A stretch of 64,000 nt of DNA from Omphalotus guepiniiformis (lineage: Eukaryota; Basidiomycota; Agaricomycetes; Agaricales; Omphalotaceae). Below the pieces are notes generated by a model. That model ran no database searches, was not told where the DNA came from, and saw only the letters and a list, made by a program, of their open reading frames with translations. The position numbers and the translations under genes are program-made. Below, one piece after another: positions 1 through 12,640 of this stretch (position 1 is its first letter; each line of letters opens with the position of its first letter). The stretch covers positions 109,501 to 173,500 of the forward strand of contig JAQOOI010000020.1 in assembly GCA_028554645.1 (NCBI GenBank). The letters are read 5' to 3'.

Positions 1-222
1 TTGTACCATTTTTTGTTGAGATTTCGACTAAAACATTTCTTAACGAGATGAAAGAAGACGAGCAGGCAGCGCACACTCACATCTGAACCTTGAGAGAGAG
101 GCTTCAGTAAGAGCGCGAACGACAGGATATGATGTCCCGCGCAACCTTGCATTGTTAAGTTCGGTAATGACACGTTGGCCATCATTTTGCTTTGCATTTG
201 TAGCGAAAGACTTGGTGTTTTA

Positions 223-861
223 CTAGATTGAGCCTTTGATCAATAAATCGTGGTCAAAATTATACACCGAACTCACCAGTAAAAAGCTCTTTCCATCAAA
301 GCTCTTTTTCAATTCAAAAACTGCTCGGTTGCCAGCTGCAACACCTCCACCGAGCTCTTCAAAGACGCGCTTCTTTTTAGCTTCCCGATCTCTACTAGCG
401 CGTTCTTCTAGCATTCTGGGAAAGGATTTTTGTGTCTCCTTGCGTCCCTGCTCTATTGTAGATATCAAAATTTGTTCATGCGCATGCCACAAGTTCCCAG
501 CAACATCCGCGTCCTGGGTTGAAGCGGGGAAAACGTTGCAGACGCTGAGATGCGCTATTAAGCTTGAATAACGTCGATGCATCAACGTGAGCCTGAGCCA
601 ACAGATAGTTTCTAATAACCAGTCTTTGTCGCGAACAAGAAACTCTTCTAGTTTCAAATAAAACGCGCGCGCTCTGCCGGTGCCATTTGACGTTGCAGGA
701 TGGCGAGAAACGAGTCTACGAGACTGAGCTTCATTTTGGTTGAGAGAAAGGTTGAGAGAAAGGTCGCCAGAAGGAAGATCTGGCTTGGCCAAATTCGAAG
801 TCAGGTCTTTCGGCGCTGTCAGCAGTGATGAGAGGTTGGATGCCATCGGCCTTGGCATCAT
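223..861 (-). CDS. Hypothetical protein, 212 aa
   Basis: A single open exon begins at an ATG (complement of 859-861), with a second in-frame ATG at 846. The N-terminal 60 residues are Ser/Leu/Asn-rich and probably disordered. The middle has a Trp-rich segment (DWLLETICWLRL), and residues 145-180 are charged and likely helical. I recognise no family and see no signal peptide or clear membrane span. It lies head-to-head with, and slightly overlaps, the decayed coiled-coil gene that begins near 933 on the other strand, so one of the two may be fortuitous. Confidence that it is a real gene is low. Confidence 0.35.
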   Translation of the reverse strand: MMPRPMASNLSSLLTAPKDLTSNLAKPDLPSGDLSLNLSLNQNEAQSRRLVSRHPATSNGTGRARAFYLKLEEFLVRDKDWLLETICWLRLTLMHRRYSSLIAHLSVCNVFPASTQDADVAGNLWHAHEQILISTIEQGRKETQKSFPRMLEERASRDREAKKKRVFEELGGGVAAGNRAVFELKKSFDGKSFLLVSSVYNFDHDLLIKGSI

Positions 862-932
862 CGTCGAGACCGAGGAGAGCTGTTTCTGTTTGGCTGTTTG
901 CTACCTTCGCTTCACCTAATCAACCGCAAACA

Positions 933-1760
933 ATGCGCCGCACCACAAGAGTCCGATCGCAGTTCCCAGCCTTCTCCGAGTCAGTTGGCCTTTCCTCGTA
1001 TGAAAAGGAAATTCAGGTCCTTATTTCATTGACAATTGATAAGCCCTAATTCAATCCAGCATTCTCCTTCAAAGACCCATGCAACTCATCTCTCTTCAAA
1101 CACGCTCGGCAACCATCGCAGCATAAGATCCGGCAACTCAAAGCACGCCGTTGAAAGTATGGATCTCGAAAGTCCCGCCGATCGGAGAACGGGACTGCAG
1201 CAAAGATAGTTCAACTCCTCTCGCTATTCCCAGGCAAATACTTCGAAGAGTCGAATCATGTGCCCGACGTAGCACCAATGCGGTAGAATCACCGGCCAAG
1301 GGCGCATTGAACCGCTACCCCTATCAAGGGAGCAAAGAGGCCAGAGATGAGGAAGGTAAGGTCTTGACCATTTTGAGACGTTTGCTTCATCTCGCGATAT
1401 CTTTTCACTTCATTTGTTGACGGCAATGAATGCTATTCAGAGCAACCTAGAACATCTCGAAGATGAAAACGACATCTCCCGTCGCAGAGTGAGGAACCTA
1501 GAGCATGAGTTTGAGGTGTGCAAAAGAGAAGTAGTGCGTGAGCAGACTAGAGTGCTGGAGAAGGAGGACTGGGAATTCTGGAATATCAAACTAAACGAAA
1601 TAGTTCACTCATATGCCCCGACCTCCATCTTCAGGTATCGAATCATTGCTCTCCTTTCCTCGTCCTTGCAACCCATCCCAGATATACACGACCCAATAAC
1701 GAGACCGGGCAGCAAAAGCATAGAACTTCCGAGATCGCCTGGCCAAGAGCCGCCATGAGC
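933..1760 (+). pseudogene. Decayed coiled-coil gene, possibly Cep57/PPC89-like
   Basis: Pieces of one protein can be read in shifting frames. An N-terminus starts MRRTTRVRSQFPAF at 933. A middle part with peptides such as MDLESPADRRTGLQQR is read across stops near 1160-1210. A coiled coil at 1430-1570 (ISRRRVRNLEHEFEVCKREV) has a clear heptad pattern. Several stops and frame changes cannot be removed by plausible introns, so I call it a pseudogene. The coiled-coil wording resembles spindle-pole/centrosome proteins of the Cep57-PPC89 type, but this is memory-based family resemblance and is not secure. Confidence 0.35.
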
Positions 1761-4700
1761 TTGAAGATTTTAAAGAATGGATAGCTCGTTTCGTACCTGG
1801 TCAGTCAATTAGAGGCCTGGCAGTATTGTTCCAATACCATCATGGCGGCACTTCGGCCCTGTTCAATGAATCTCCATTTAGTTTTCGCTACTGGGCATAT
1901 AGGTTGAAGCCGTTACCTCCTGCAAGGCAAATAACTGTGCTGTTCACTGAGGGCAGCATACCACTTACAAGGCCTCCCGAAAATCGGAAGAAAGTCGGAT
2001 CCATGCCTATTCGCATGAACCGGCATTAACCCAGTGCCGCTCCAATAGTTATAGCAAAGACTTACCTGAGCAATATCTTGCCTCATTCCATTCGCTCTTC
2101 AATTAACTTTAAAGGTCGGCGAGAATAATGACTCGTGAGAACATGCGAAATGAATGGTCTGCCCTAAGCACCGCTTTGGCGCTTGAGTGGGACCCTGCCC
2201 CTGTCCTTCTGCTCCTCTTCCTGCTACCCCCGCGGTCGCCGGTCCAGAATGAGTTATGTTCACAGTCCCAGTAGATGCCTCTGGTCGGTGATCAAGTAAT
2301 GTGTACTCTTTCAATAGTATGCGCATGTCAGTCTCCGTGAGCTCTGCGAGTGCCAGAGATAGACATGTTCAAGACAAAAACGAGTGTGAGAGTGGAGGAA
2401 AGAAACGAATTGGTGTCTTCTGCGTGCGTGAAGGAGCCTGGGACCCGTACATGCTGATTAACATGATTATCGGAAATTCGGGCGCTGCCGCGGAGAACTC
2501 GTTGTGACCGCGCTCAACAAAGAGATTGGACCACTCGTAGTAGACGTGCGGAGGTACGCCGGCGTATCCTGCACCAGCCCTCGACATATAAGTTCCAATC
2601 GAAAATATGATTCACAGGCGTCCACGGACGTGTGCGCTTTTCCGATGCAGTACTCTTCTGAGCTTCCGGCCACTGATCGCTCTCCAAATGACCCTCGCTA
2701 ATCTGATGCCGTACCGCAAACGCGGCCAGCGCACCACTCCAAAAGACTCTAAGTCTCCGCAGCAAAGTCTCTAGGCGACGCCAACCATCCTCAGGAAGCT
2801 TCGACTGATCGACAACTGCAATTCCTTCAACGCCGCCCCGCTTCGTTTCCCTGAAAAAGAGGAGTGGCACCAGATTCCGTGGCATCCATGTGGTTGAGCC
2901 ATCCCTCGTTTCGCATCATCCTCCATAGCAATTCCGCGTGATCAAGCTTTCAGCGTGAAAATATCCACTTGTCGAGAGCCCAGATATGAATTCAGGGTCG
3001 GCCTTGTCAAACTAATCGCACTCTTCTACCTATAAAGAGCGCCTCGAGGTATCAACTCGTATTTGGGCCCATTGAGTTGCGCCTGTGATGTCCGCCTGTC
3101 GCGAGCCCAACGCTGCCCAACGCCTCGAGGTATAGACTCAAGGTCGGGTTCGTTTTTGATGATCCTTTGCCAAGGTACTGGGGAGCATTTCTTGTCGAGT
3201 AGGGGCTGCTGTCAGGCAGAGTACATGACAGTTGTAACAACTCATTAGTTGCTTGCCACTAATATTGAACAAATTCAACGAAATACCTTGCAATTTGGAG
3301 TGCCTAAAACATGGCTTGACCTGCATCGCGCCACACCTCCCTAAGTCCAACGAGTAGCCCTCTGATCCCGAGACGAGCCGCTGAACTCATTCCGCTATTC
3401 CACGAGTGCTGAATTTGCGACCATTGTTGCTGATAAAATATGTAAGTGTTTGCACAACTTATTAAATAATCATGCGGTCGTACAAATTCTTATATAAACT
3501 TCAACCTTTCCGCCACTCCTTGATAACCAGCTTATGACTAGTACTCGAAAGTTTCCAATAGGAAGCAGGAGGATGCCAGAACTCGCGATCGAGCGCCATC
3601 CACTCCATGAATAATCGTGATTCGAAACGTCTGCCCTGCCCTGTCTCTACTCATTCGTCTCTATGCTCTCCAATACCAAGAAGCGCAAGGTCGTTCAAGC
3701 CAAAGCCTCTAGATTTACCAAAAAAGTGCTCAAATAGACGTCGGACTGCCAAGTCTAAGTCTGCTGAGGATATTCCAGCGCGGTCGTCCGCTCATGCGCA
3801 CCATATAGTGGGGGCGGAGACACCACGCATATCTTTCCCATTGTCTGGCGAGGAATTAACATTGACTAGCCACGTTGTGCTCAGGGGCTAAGGTATCGAC
3901 CACGCCGATGGTGTTTGTTGGTTGGATGAGGCGGTTGGTCTTGTGAGGTCGGGTAAGTCATGGCGAAGACTCTACTGTATCCTACTAAGACCAGCAATCC
4001 TTCAGAGCCTCCATCCCATTTGTTGACAACGTGTGGTAGTAGGCACATGCGACGGATTGGCACCACGTCGTATCCGAACCAGATGAATTCACGGAGAAGC
4101 AGATCAGCAGCAAATCACCGTCCAAAGGGGTGAATTCCGTATTATATCCTGTAGAATATCCTACGGTGGTGAGCCTGTGTCTCTAGGTCGATACGTCATC
4201 TCACCTTTAATGCAACGCCCAGATACAACGCACGCAACCGAAAGGTTCGCACTCCCAATTACATCCACTTCTCGCCGATGAAGCGCGACCAGAATGATCA
4301 TTATTGGGAAGAGTCAATGGTACTTTTGAGTTCTCTATATGGTGCTTTGAGTCATCTTTTCCGCTGACGCCCTTGTCCTTCTCCAGAGCCTATGCAAGCG
4401 ACCTCGGCAAAAGTGCACTGGATTCTGCGCCTGTAGTTTCCCTTTCTACGATCTCTACCAGGAGCTAGAGTCTCCCTTCTTCATGCCGTGAATTCCCAAC
4501 CGCTACCTTCGGGAACCGCCAAATCTTCGTGTGTACTCCAGATATTGTCGCCTTGGGCTGACGGTGCATTTGAGTACTGTTAGTTGGGGGAAAATGGGCC
4601 GCACTAGCAACTCTGTACGAGCTTGCGTCTTCTAGCGCTGAGATGTTGCATATTGTGGCCCTCAATGTTCTACCCATCCTGCTCGGGGCTGCTGAATTGA

Positions 4701-4977
4701 CAGGCTGCATCTATTCAAGTCGGACACGCTCAATATCTTGAACCGAGCATACCGTATCACTCCTGACTACTACATATCTACGTCTATTCTATATGTTCGC
4801 ACATGTACACTGCAAATTACGATCTTGTCAATCCATGCATTGAAACATACCGGCCCGAAGTTGATCTCTTTTATTCAGCTCCGCTCCCTGTGCGACCGTC
4901 CTCTTCCAGATTGATCTTGCAATTGTTCTGTCTCCTAGCTATAACGCTTGCGCTTGTCAACCTAAAATCTGTTTCAG
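1761..4977. other. Mostly non-coding stretch with weak ORFs and a repeat copy
   Basis: No gene here can be supported well. A 123-codon minus-strand reading frame at 2514-2885 starts at an ATG (MPRNLVPLLFFRETKRGG...) and an Arg/Lys-rich plus-strand frame lies at 3607-3891; neither resembles a known family, and both may be remnants. The phrase ctcgaggtatcaactcg (about 3044) recurs inverted near 32685-32705, and a dispersed hairpin repeat lies at 3321-3430. The region ends at the start of the CACTA transposase gene; no CACTA terminal motif was found in it. Confidence 0.5.
3321..3430 (+). repeat. Dispersed hairpin repeat, copy A
   Basis: Copy A of a roughly 110-base repeat seen four times in this window (also 12029-12141 in this orientation; 30085-30186 and 32417-32529 inverted). 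The conserved core contains cgagtagccct and cgagacgagc. It is flanked by arms of the type ctaagt..aacg and cgct.aactta that can pair into a 10-12 bp stem. No coding potential is shared between copies. It could be a MITE-like element or the edge of a larger repeat. Confidence 0.75.
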
Positions 4978-7900
4978 ATGACCTCTCGATTCCGCCAATT
5001 CCTGAATTCTACTCTGAAAGACTCGGAAGTGGAGGAGGAAGAAGATTTTGAGACTGTGTCCCCATCCTCTTCAGCAGATCTTCCGATAACCACTTCAGTT
5101 CGCCACGGAACTATAGGAACTAGCACTAGCCAGTTTCGGCAGCGTTTGGGAAAGCGTCTGCGCGATCAAGAGCCATCTCCGCAGGAATCAGCCCGCTATT
5201 CTCCCTCCCGAAATCCGTCGCGCTCTGTCATGGCGGGCAAGGAACCTGTTCGACAATCTACCAATTCACGATCTTCTCCGACCCCTCCTTCGATGGATAC
5301 CGACCAGATTAATTATCACCAGATGGTCACAACGATGTTGAACAAGCCGGGCCAGCTGCCGTCATCGCAGGGTTTGTTGGGTTCATCTGATTTAGATGTT
5401 TTCATGGATGAGGCAAACAGACTGGTGGTGAGTGGAACAGATCCACATTTACTGATAAGTGAAGCTAATGAGAAATATTCATCAGAAGGAGACTATCTTT
5501 TCGGACAATCCGAGTACCTCATCGGAAGGTGACTCTTTTGAGTCTGTTCTTCAGCGGGGACAGGACGGCTATTACCACCCGTTTGGTGACCCGCGCCTCA
5601 CCCATTCAGCTGCCAAGCGCGCGTTTGTAAACACAAAATCAGTTTATACTGCTTTGGTGAACCTCAACACCAAATTTGATTCCCTGATTGATGGTGTCAG
5701 CTCTCAAAGTGATATTCAATCAACTTTGCATGAGATAGAGGAAGGTTTTCAATCAGCTCAGGATTACCTTGGTGATACTAGGCAATCTGCACTTTCAGTG
5801 GAGGTAGTGCAGGAATCCAATGCACATTTGACCTCCCTTGGTAACCGGCTGACAGCCTGGCGCCAAAGATATCCTGATGCTAGACCATTCAAGATTGACA
5901 ACAGTGGGTGATGAATTTCCTACTTTTTTCAACTACTTACTCATTCTTGCCAATCTTTAACAGGAAAAGCTTTGATTGATCCAGCAAAAGGTCTTCAAGC
6001 CCCAACTCTTATTGCATATTGTATTGCCCTTGTTAGCAGGGTGTTTGATGGTGTTGGAGAGCGCGGAGCTGGATTCATATTGAAGGCACTCAAGCTCTTT
6101 GGTTTGTCCATCGCCTTACTCAACCCTGATGGGCCAAATATCTTGCAAAGAAATGCCATTTCAGCAATTCCTGATACCATTAACACCCTGGAGGATCAAC
6201 TGAACCTTGGTATTACAAGTGTTCCCTATGCAGTATGCCCTAGCTGCAGTTGCACATATCTCCCCAGCTACCCTACTAGTCAATCCAAGCCAGCCTACCC
6301 TGCTATCTGCTCCCATGCAGCTGCATCATTTCAGCCATGCAACACACCACTGCTGAAATATGGCAAACCTATCAAAGTCTTTCATTATTATCCATTCACT
6401 CAATGGTTTGGGAGATTTATAGCCCTACCAGGAATGGAGAAATATGGAGAATCTTTTTGTGATGATGCTGTGTCTAGTGGCTCTGGTTTCAAGAAAGATG
6501 CCCGGGATGGAAGCCATATACAAAATTTGAAAGCTGCAGATGGGCAGCTGTTTATGGCAGATCGAGCTGAAGAGGGAAGATGGTTTTTCAAACTGCATGC
6601 AGACTCCTTCAATGTTGAAGGAAATAGAATCCGGGGCCGCAGTAGTTCCACTGGTGTCCTTGCCCTCTACTGTTTGAATTTGCCTTTAGAAATGGCAAAT
6701 GACCCAGCATATATTTACATCCCTGGCCTAATTCAAGGTCCCCGCGAGCCTGAAAGCAAACAGGCTGCTCATTGTCATTTTCTTCGACCTCTGATCACAG
6801 ATCTAGAGATTGCATATAGGCGGGGCTTAACTGCTTATGGGACTGCTGAATCCTCTGCACCATATCAGAAGGTCTCTAAAGTTGCAGTAGCAAACTCTGT
6901 CATGGACTTTAAAGCAGCGCGTCCATTCGGTGGCTTCTTGGATGTTACATCCCATCATTTCTGTTTTATATGTCAATGCTGGCACACTGCACATCTGACA
7001 AGAACTGATTTTGAACACTGGAAGCCTGTGGATGATAATTATCTTCGAATAGGAGCTGAGTTGTGGAGAGATGCTACCAGTGAGAAGGACCGCAAAAGAA
7101 TTGAGGCAGTCTATGGCACAAGATATTCTGAACTGTGGCGCTTGCCATATTGGACTCCATCTCAGCAGCTTGTTGTTGATCCTATGCACACTATATTTCA
7201 ACTGGTTCAGCAAAACTTCTTCCGCACTGCTTTAGGTCTTGATAACCCAGAAGCTAATTCTGAAGAGCCAAAGTCGTTTCTGGCTTTCCATTATAATTTC
7301 ACACCACCTCCTCATATCTCTGAAACTGCTTCATTTGACTCTAATTCAAAACAACAAGTTCCTGACTCTTTGCAAGACATATTGAGTCTGTCTGTTTTGG
7401 AAAGTGAGGAGCAAGAAGACCTATGTCTTAATCTGATAGAATGGGGAGATTTATCAGAAAATGACCAGGCTCTTCGAACAGAGAGGATGCTTTCTTTTAG
7501 GGATACTATCTGGAATGATGTGCGGGCTCTTCAGAATCTTCAAGATATCCACAATGATTTGTCTGACAATGCACCAAGTTCCATTTATGATCAGCGGGAA
7601 TTACACAAGCGCCTTAAGAGTCGGAAATGGATAGCTCTTGTCTATGTCTGCAATGACCTTTGTGCTTTTCCGCAAAAGTACAAAGAAGGAATTTGTGCTC
7701 AGTCAACAATAAAGAAGAAGGATATTACTAAAGAAGTTATGGCCAAAGCCCTTGTTCAATGGGTAAGTGCTTTTATTTGGAATCTTAGACCTACTTATAA
7801 ATCTTTATATCAGAGAATGACCATTGAAGAGAAGGAGCCATACACATGGCCATTCTTTACCTCTGGAGACAAAAGGCCATTATCTGCTCCTTGGGCCACA

Positions 7901-9585
7901 CAACCTTCTATCTCTGCAGAAGAAGAAGCAATGGATCTAGACTGTCATAATATTTCAAAGGAGGATCAGGTTCAACTGCTCAAAGTATTGAGTTCCCAGA
8001 TGAATTATCACTCTGCTTATGGCATTGGTCATATTCACCGCAGGTTGAAACAGCCACTTACTGAAGATCATGCAAATCATGCATTGAAAAAATTCCTACA
8101 AGGGAAATCTAGGAATGCATTGATATATGTCTGCGTGGATGTCAACAGACTTCCAAAAGGGAATTTCTCTAAGGAACAATTAATTGAGCAGCTTATTTCC
8201 TGGGTGAGTAAAGATTAGCAGCTAATATAATGCCGGATTTGTTCTAATTTTCTTAAAGCGAGAATCTCAACCCTTAGAAGAGATGACTTGGACACCAGTT
8301 GATTCTGTGTCAGTACTCAAGCGGATTCAAGAAGCAATTCAAAATGTTATAACTCCCACATGGATTTCAAAACCACCTCCAGATACTGGACTTGCCAAAG
8401 CAGGAACATTGAAGGCTGACAATTGGCGGACTCTATTTGCCATTTATGTTCCTCTTGCGTTGTTAAGTTTATGGCATCCAAAATCACCTATAGCAGCAGA
8501 GAATGCTAGTGATATGGGCTCTGTCTTAAAAACTTCTATGGCACTGACCTGTGCCTCTATCACAATGAACAAAGATATCTTGGCACCAGAAGACCGGCAA
8601 TTGTTCAGACAATTATTGAGAACACATGTTCTTGGCCTGCAAGAGAATTTTCCAGGTTTCATTCAACCTTCTCATCACCTTGCTTTTCATATCTATGAGT
8701 TCATGGACTCCTTCAGCACAGTGCGGAATTGGTGGGCTTTCCCTTTTGAGCGCCTAATTGGAAGACTGCAAAGAATTCCGTCCAATCATCAGATTGGTAA
8801 GTATACCATATATTTGAATTTACTATCTATGAACTTTCTTTTATTCCAGGCCAGCTTGAAAAAACAATCTTATATTCCTTCAGTAAAGGTGCAGCTTTCC
8901 GCCAGTGGCTTTTAAAACCTGATTGTCCACCACTGCTGAAGTATTGCCAAAACATTCTGGATAAAGCCTATGGCTATGATAACAACACTTCATCTTTTAA
9001 TCCACAAGATTTGGAGAAGGATTCTGAAGCAGACAATAGCAACAATGCCATGTCTTTGACACCTGACTCGGAGCTTTGCCGCATTCTCAAAAAGCATCCT
9101 GAGGATATGGAATGTTTGACCCATATATCAGCCACCCGTGGCTTTTATAGCATCCCTAGTGCAAGATCTGTTGGAAACAGCTATGTGTGTTTTAGGGAGA
9201 AGGACAATGTGGAGTGGATACCTGGTCAGATTCAACATATCTTCAGAGAGAATGGCAAAACTTGTGTGGCTATCAAGCGCTGCAAGCCCCTTAATAAGGC
9301 CATAATAGATCCTTTTGCTTCATTTCGTGATCAAGGGTTTGACAGCAAATTGGTTTCATCCTCCTTTTCAAGCCACTTGGAAATTATGGGCATTGATAAT
9401 GTCATTGCCCACACAACAAGATGGGAGCTATACTCTGGTATAGCTGTTGTGCTGAATCTTTCAAGGGTATGTGTTCCTTTTCATTCATCTGTTTAGCGAA
9501 ATCTCATAAGTACTGATGATATTTCTTAGTCTTAGGAGAAGGACAGCATTGGGGGTTCAATTATTTATTATCAAGCTCAAATTAA
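4978..9585 (+). CDS. CACTA/EnSpm transposase, tnp2 type, seven exons
   Basis: Seven exons join in frame: 4978-5427, 5486-5903, 5964-7762, 7814-8203, 8259-8796, 8850-9466 and 9535-9585. They encode about 1,420 residues. The 51-base intron at 7763-7813 could also be retained in frame. The N-terminus is Ser-rich and disordered. The core carries the acidic motifs expected of a tnp2-type DDE transposase (LHADSFN, GGFLDVTSHHFCF, VVDPMHTIFQLVQQNFF) and Cys pairs (CPSCSC, CFICQCW). The C-terminal half has conserved tnp2 phrases (PSHHLAFHIYEFMDSF, PFERLIGRLQRI) and a domain with GQIQHIF. Such proteins cut and move CACTA DNA transposons in the nucleus. Odd: two short domains with motif IYVCxD/LVYVCND repeat inside the protein, each followed by an intron after a Trp codon. 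No stop interrupts the spliced frame. Confidence 0.85.
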
Positions 9586-9600
9586 GGGCTAAAGAGAGTG
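4978..9600 (+). mobile_element. CACTA-type DNA transposon, coding core; ends not found
   Basis: The transposase gene implies a CACTA/EnSpm element. I searched the flanks by eye for CACTA...TAGTG termini and a 3-bp duplication and did not find a convincing pair, so the element boundaries are unknown and the ends may be lost. Hairpin repeat copies lie about 1.6 kb before and 2.5 kb after the gene (3321-3430 and 12029-12141), but nothing links them to transposition. Confidence 0.7.
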
Positions 9601-10214
9601 GTCTATACTTTGTTTGTGTATAAAATTCAATGTTTACAGTCAGAACACTATTTGATGAACTGCGAGGAAAAACATGTGCACTGGGCGCATCCAGGAAAAC
9701 TACTTACCCGCCATTTTCAAGCCCTCCCGTGGGATGATGAGATCTGTGTGCGTAAAGTCAACTGTGAGATTCAACGAACGTAGTATAATTGCAAGCGCGT
9801 ACCTGCTTCGTGCGAGAGGTACTGAGGGGCAAGCTCATCCAGAAAATTGAGGGTAGCCGCATGCTAGCAGTTCGCTTCCCGCCTACTGAGAAGTCACGAC
9901 CATCGGGCGTTGTAAACCTGGAGGAACAGCAGAGATACTAACAGGCCGAAAGACATGGTTTAGCGAGAATATCGTAGGCTTAAAACAGAACATACCGCCT
10001 ATCAACGTTGTGTTTGCACTCGCTTTACCATGTTCCGAGTAAAGTATAGCCCGATCCACTCTACCTGGTGATTGTTGAAGCAGCCCTTGTCGACTTGATG
10101 CAATAGGTCAGGTAAAAGTGATTCGTGTATGTCCTCTCGAGGTACAAGAGGCGCTAGGATGAGGAAGAACGCAAAGAGGAGCAGGAGCAGAGTGGGAGAG
10201 GTCCCCAGAATTGA
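9601..10214. other. Intergenic, no feature seen
   Basis: Downstream of the CACTA transposase I see only short unrelated reading frames. No repeat, RNA gene or terminator structure stands out. Confidence 0.5.
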
Positions 10215-12640
10215 TGTGTTTCATGGGAGGAGGACGGAAAGGTGCGCGATGCGGGTGCAGAGGTAGATGAGGCCGACGGAGATGAAGAAGTTCTTAATAG
10301 CGTACAGATACGATGCAACTTCAGAAGAAAATCAGAACGTTAAGGAAGGGACGGCAAGAAATTTAAAATACCAACACGAATTAAACCAAAATTATAGGTG
10401 TCGCCTGGGGCTACGGCCACAAATACCATGGATGAGACAAACCAGTGCCAAACGAGCCCCGCAGCAGGAGTGTTGAACGGTTCGTTGGACCCAAAGATGT
10501 GGGAGAAGGGGAGGAATCCCAAACGGCCTAGTCCTCGATTCACTAAAAGGTAAAAGGGTGAATATGAGCTTGACGATGTGGAAGAGTGTGAACGACATAC
10601 GGCGGGCGTGGGGTGGTGGGGTGTAGAGCACATGTACAGACATGACGATCTCTTGGGCGCTTAGCGCGGCGAATACACTGAGCTCAGCTTGTGGGTCAAA
10701 CATATTGCGGAAGTATAATGCGCTACAAGAGACACATCAGCGAGACTCAGGTGCAGTTGGAGGAGAAACTCATGCAATCTTTTGCTTTAAATTGATTATC
10801 TCCTCTTTCGGCACCGCAGCAAAGTACGATACGCTGATGAACAGGTAGATAAGAAAGTGATAGGGCCCGCTATCTTGACTGTGCGGGCAGGGTTGCGCTT
10901 TTCGGAGAGAAGATATTTGACGTTGGAGTGTCCGATGAAGGACCTACGTGACCCGAACATCAGAAACGAGGCCAAAAGAAAAGAGGTAAAGAAACACACC
11001 AAATTACGCTATACAATCCTGCCACGAATGCATTTGGACTAACGTTTGTCCCTTCCCAGATTTTTCCACCGCCTCTGTCCCACAGGAGAATCACGAAGAC
11101 GGCGTAACCCATCGACAGTAAAGAATCCAGAAGAAAGAAATCAAAACGAAGCCGAGGATCTTGAATATGCCAAGAGGTTCCTGAATGCGGACACCCTATT
11201 TGATAGAGATAATGTGGACACGAAAGTGACCCAGGAAAGAGCGAGAGCATCATCGCTTCCATTGCGTGACAGGGTGGAATAACGCACGTAGAATGTCTAC
11301 GAATTGCGGTTCAACACAAGAAGAACGGTTGAGCTACCCAGAGTCCACATCACGATGAGGTACTTGGGATCGATGAAAGAAGCTCTGAGTGCACCACCAG
11401 AGCGGGGTAAACCAGTGCTGAGCTCAATGTAGAATGTGAGCCCAGCAACGGTGATGAGAGCAAGGACCCAGGGAGCGAGAGCAACCGAGTAACGAAGTCT
11501 GCCGGTCAGGGGCGGGGGGAAGAGCAGAGGGCGGCCACGAAGTTGACAAACAATCGTTTCCTCCTCAAAGTCTCCCCGGCTCCCTTCCCACAAACTGCCG
11601 AAGCCTCTAAGCTGAATGAGGAAAGCGCGAATGCCCGAGAATACTCGATGCTAGAAGGCGTTCGACGCAACCGACACGGCGACGCTCCTCAGATGTGGTG
11701 GGGAAGCTATGACAAGCATCGAGGGAAGAGACCGGGAAAATGTCAGAACGGAGGGTTGCCGTGATATAGGGAGTGAAACCACTTGTGCACTGCATCGCTC
11801 CTTTTGGCGCTCGACGAGACAAACTTCGTCAAAGCAGCTCCCAACGCAGGTCCGATCGCGATGAGTTTCGCGCACTTAGCTTCATATCCATCGCAAGCAG
11901 CACCTGCATGAGTAGAATCTCCTTAATTTCAGTTGGAATTGCGCAAATGGAAAAGTCTACCTTGCGTTCCCTTTGAAATCCAGCCTCCCTTCCTCTACCC
12001 ATCCATTACTTTAACGGTAGCTCTCGGCACCGCGCCACAACTTCCAAGTCCAGCGAGTAGCCCTCTAATCCCGAGACGAGCCGCTAAACTTAGTCGCCTA
12101 TAGTGCGAGTGCTGATAGAGATCTGCAACAATGGTTGCTAGTAAGTGATAGAGTAATATTGGCGCTGCAGCTTTATCGCCACCCTTGGTTCCCCAAGACA
12201 CCTGATAGTGAAAGTCAGTAGCGATCAATGAAATATACACTGATGGTCCTTACATCACGCGAATTGCAAAACGCGTGGACGTTGAGCACGCTAGTGAAAC
12301 TCGGTGTGGGCAACAAATATTGAGGAAAGGAAGAACATGTGCCAAGGATCACGCTAGGAAGCGTTAAAAATGTCTGGCCATCACAAGAACATGGCAACAC
12401 TCACGGATAGGAAAGAGGAGAAGAGGTGGATAACTTGAGAAGCAGACCGTAAGTGTTTGTGTCCTTCGACGGCGCAGACGAAGACATCTGCTACTGAACA
12501 CTGCCGTCGCAACCGGAGCACCTCGAGTATCAGATGGTGGATTTCGGCAATTGTCAGTCCGCAACCCACGCAGCAGGACCTTAATGATGTCGCCGATGCG
12601 CAAGAATCGCCATAGATTTAGTGGTAGGTGCATTGCCTAA
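10215..12640 (-). pseudogene. Probable decayed multi-spanning membrane protein gene
   Basis: Several minus-strand stretches in different frames encode strongly hydrophobic segments typical of helices: VALAPWVLALITVAGLTFYI and YLIVMWTLGSSTVLLVLN (11300-11520), LLDSLLSMGYAVFVILLW and GLYSVIWCVSLPLFF (10985-11140), TLFHIVKLIFTLLPF (about 10545-10590), and LYAIKNFFISVGLIYL (about 10250-10310). They suggest a seven-helix protein split by 50-60 base introns. Stops and frame changes remain after trying obvious splice sites, and a dispersed repeat copy sits inside the 5' part. I do not recognise the family; a fungal receptor or transporter-like hypothetical is possible. Confidence 0.35.
12029..12141 (+). 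repeat. Dispersed hairpin repeat, copy B
   Basis: Same orientation as copy A. Shared blocks include cgcgccaca, cgagtagccctct.atcccgagacgagccgct and a tail cgagtgctga...caatggttgct. Stem arms aagtccagcg and cgctaaactt can pair. It interrupts the 5' part of the membrane-protein remnant. Confidence 0.75.

Noticed and set aside
5995..7213. Several minus-strand frames inside the CACTA transposase
   Set aside because: Shadows of the plus-strand coding sequence; composition and motifs belong to the plus strand.
10267..11764. Plus-strand frames over the membrane-protein remnant
   Set aside because: Repeated hydrophobic helices are seen only on the minus strand; the plus frames are charged shadows.
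4978..12141. Hairpin repeats A and B as the termini of the CACTA element
   Set aside because: They are direct rather than inverted, lack CACTA ends, and related copies flank an unrelated gene elsewhere.
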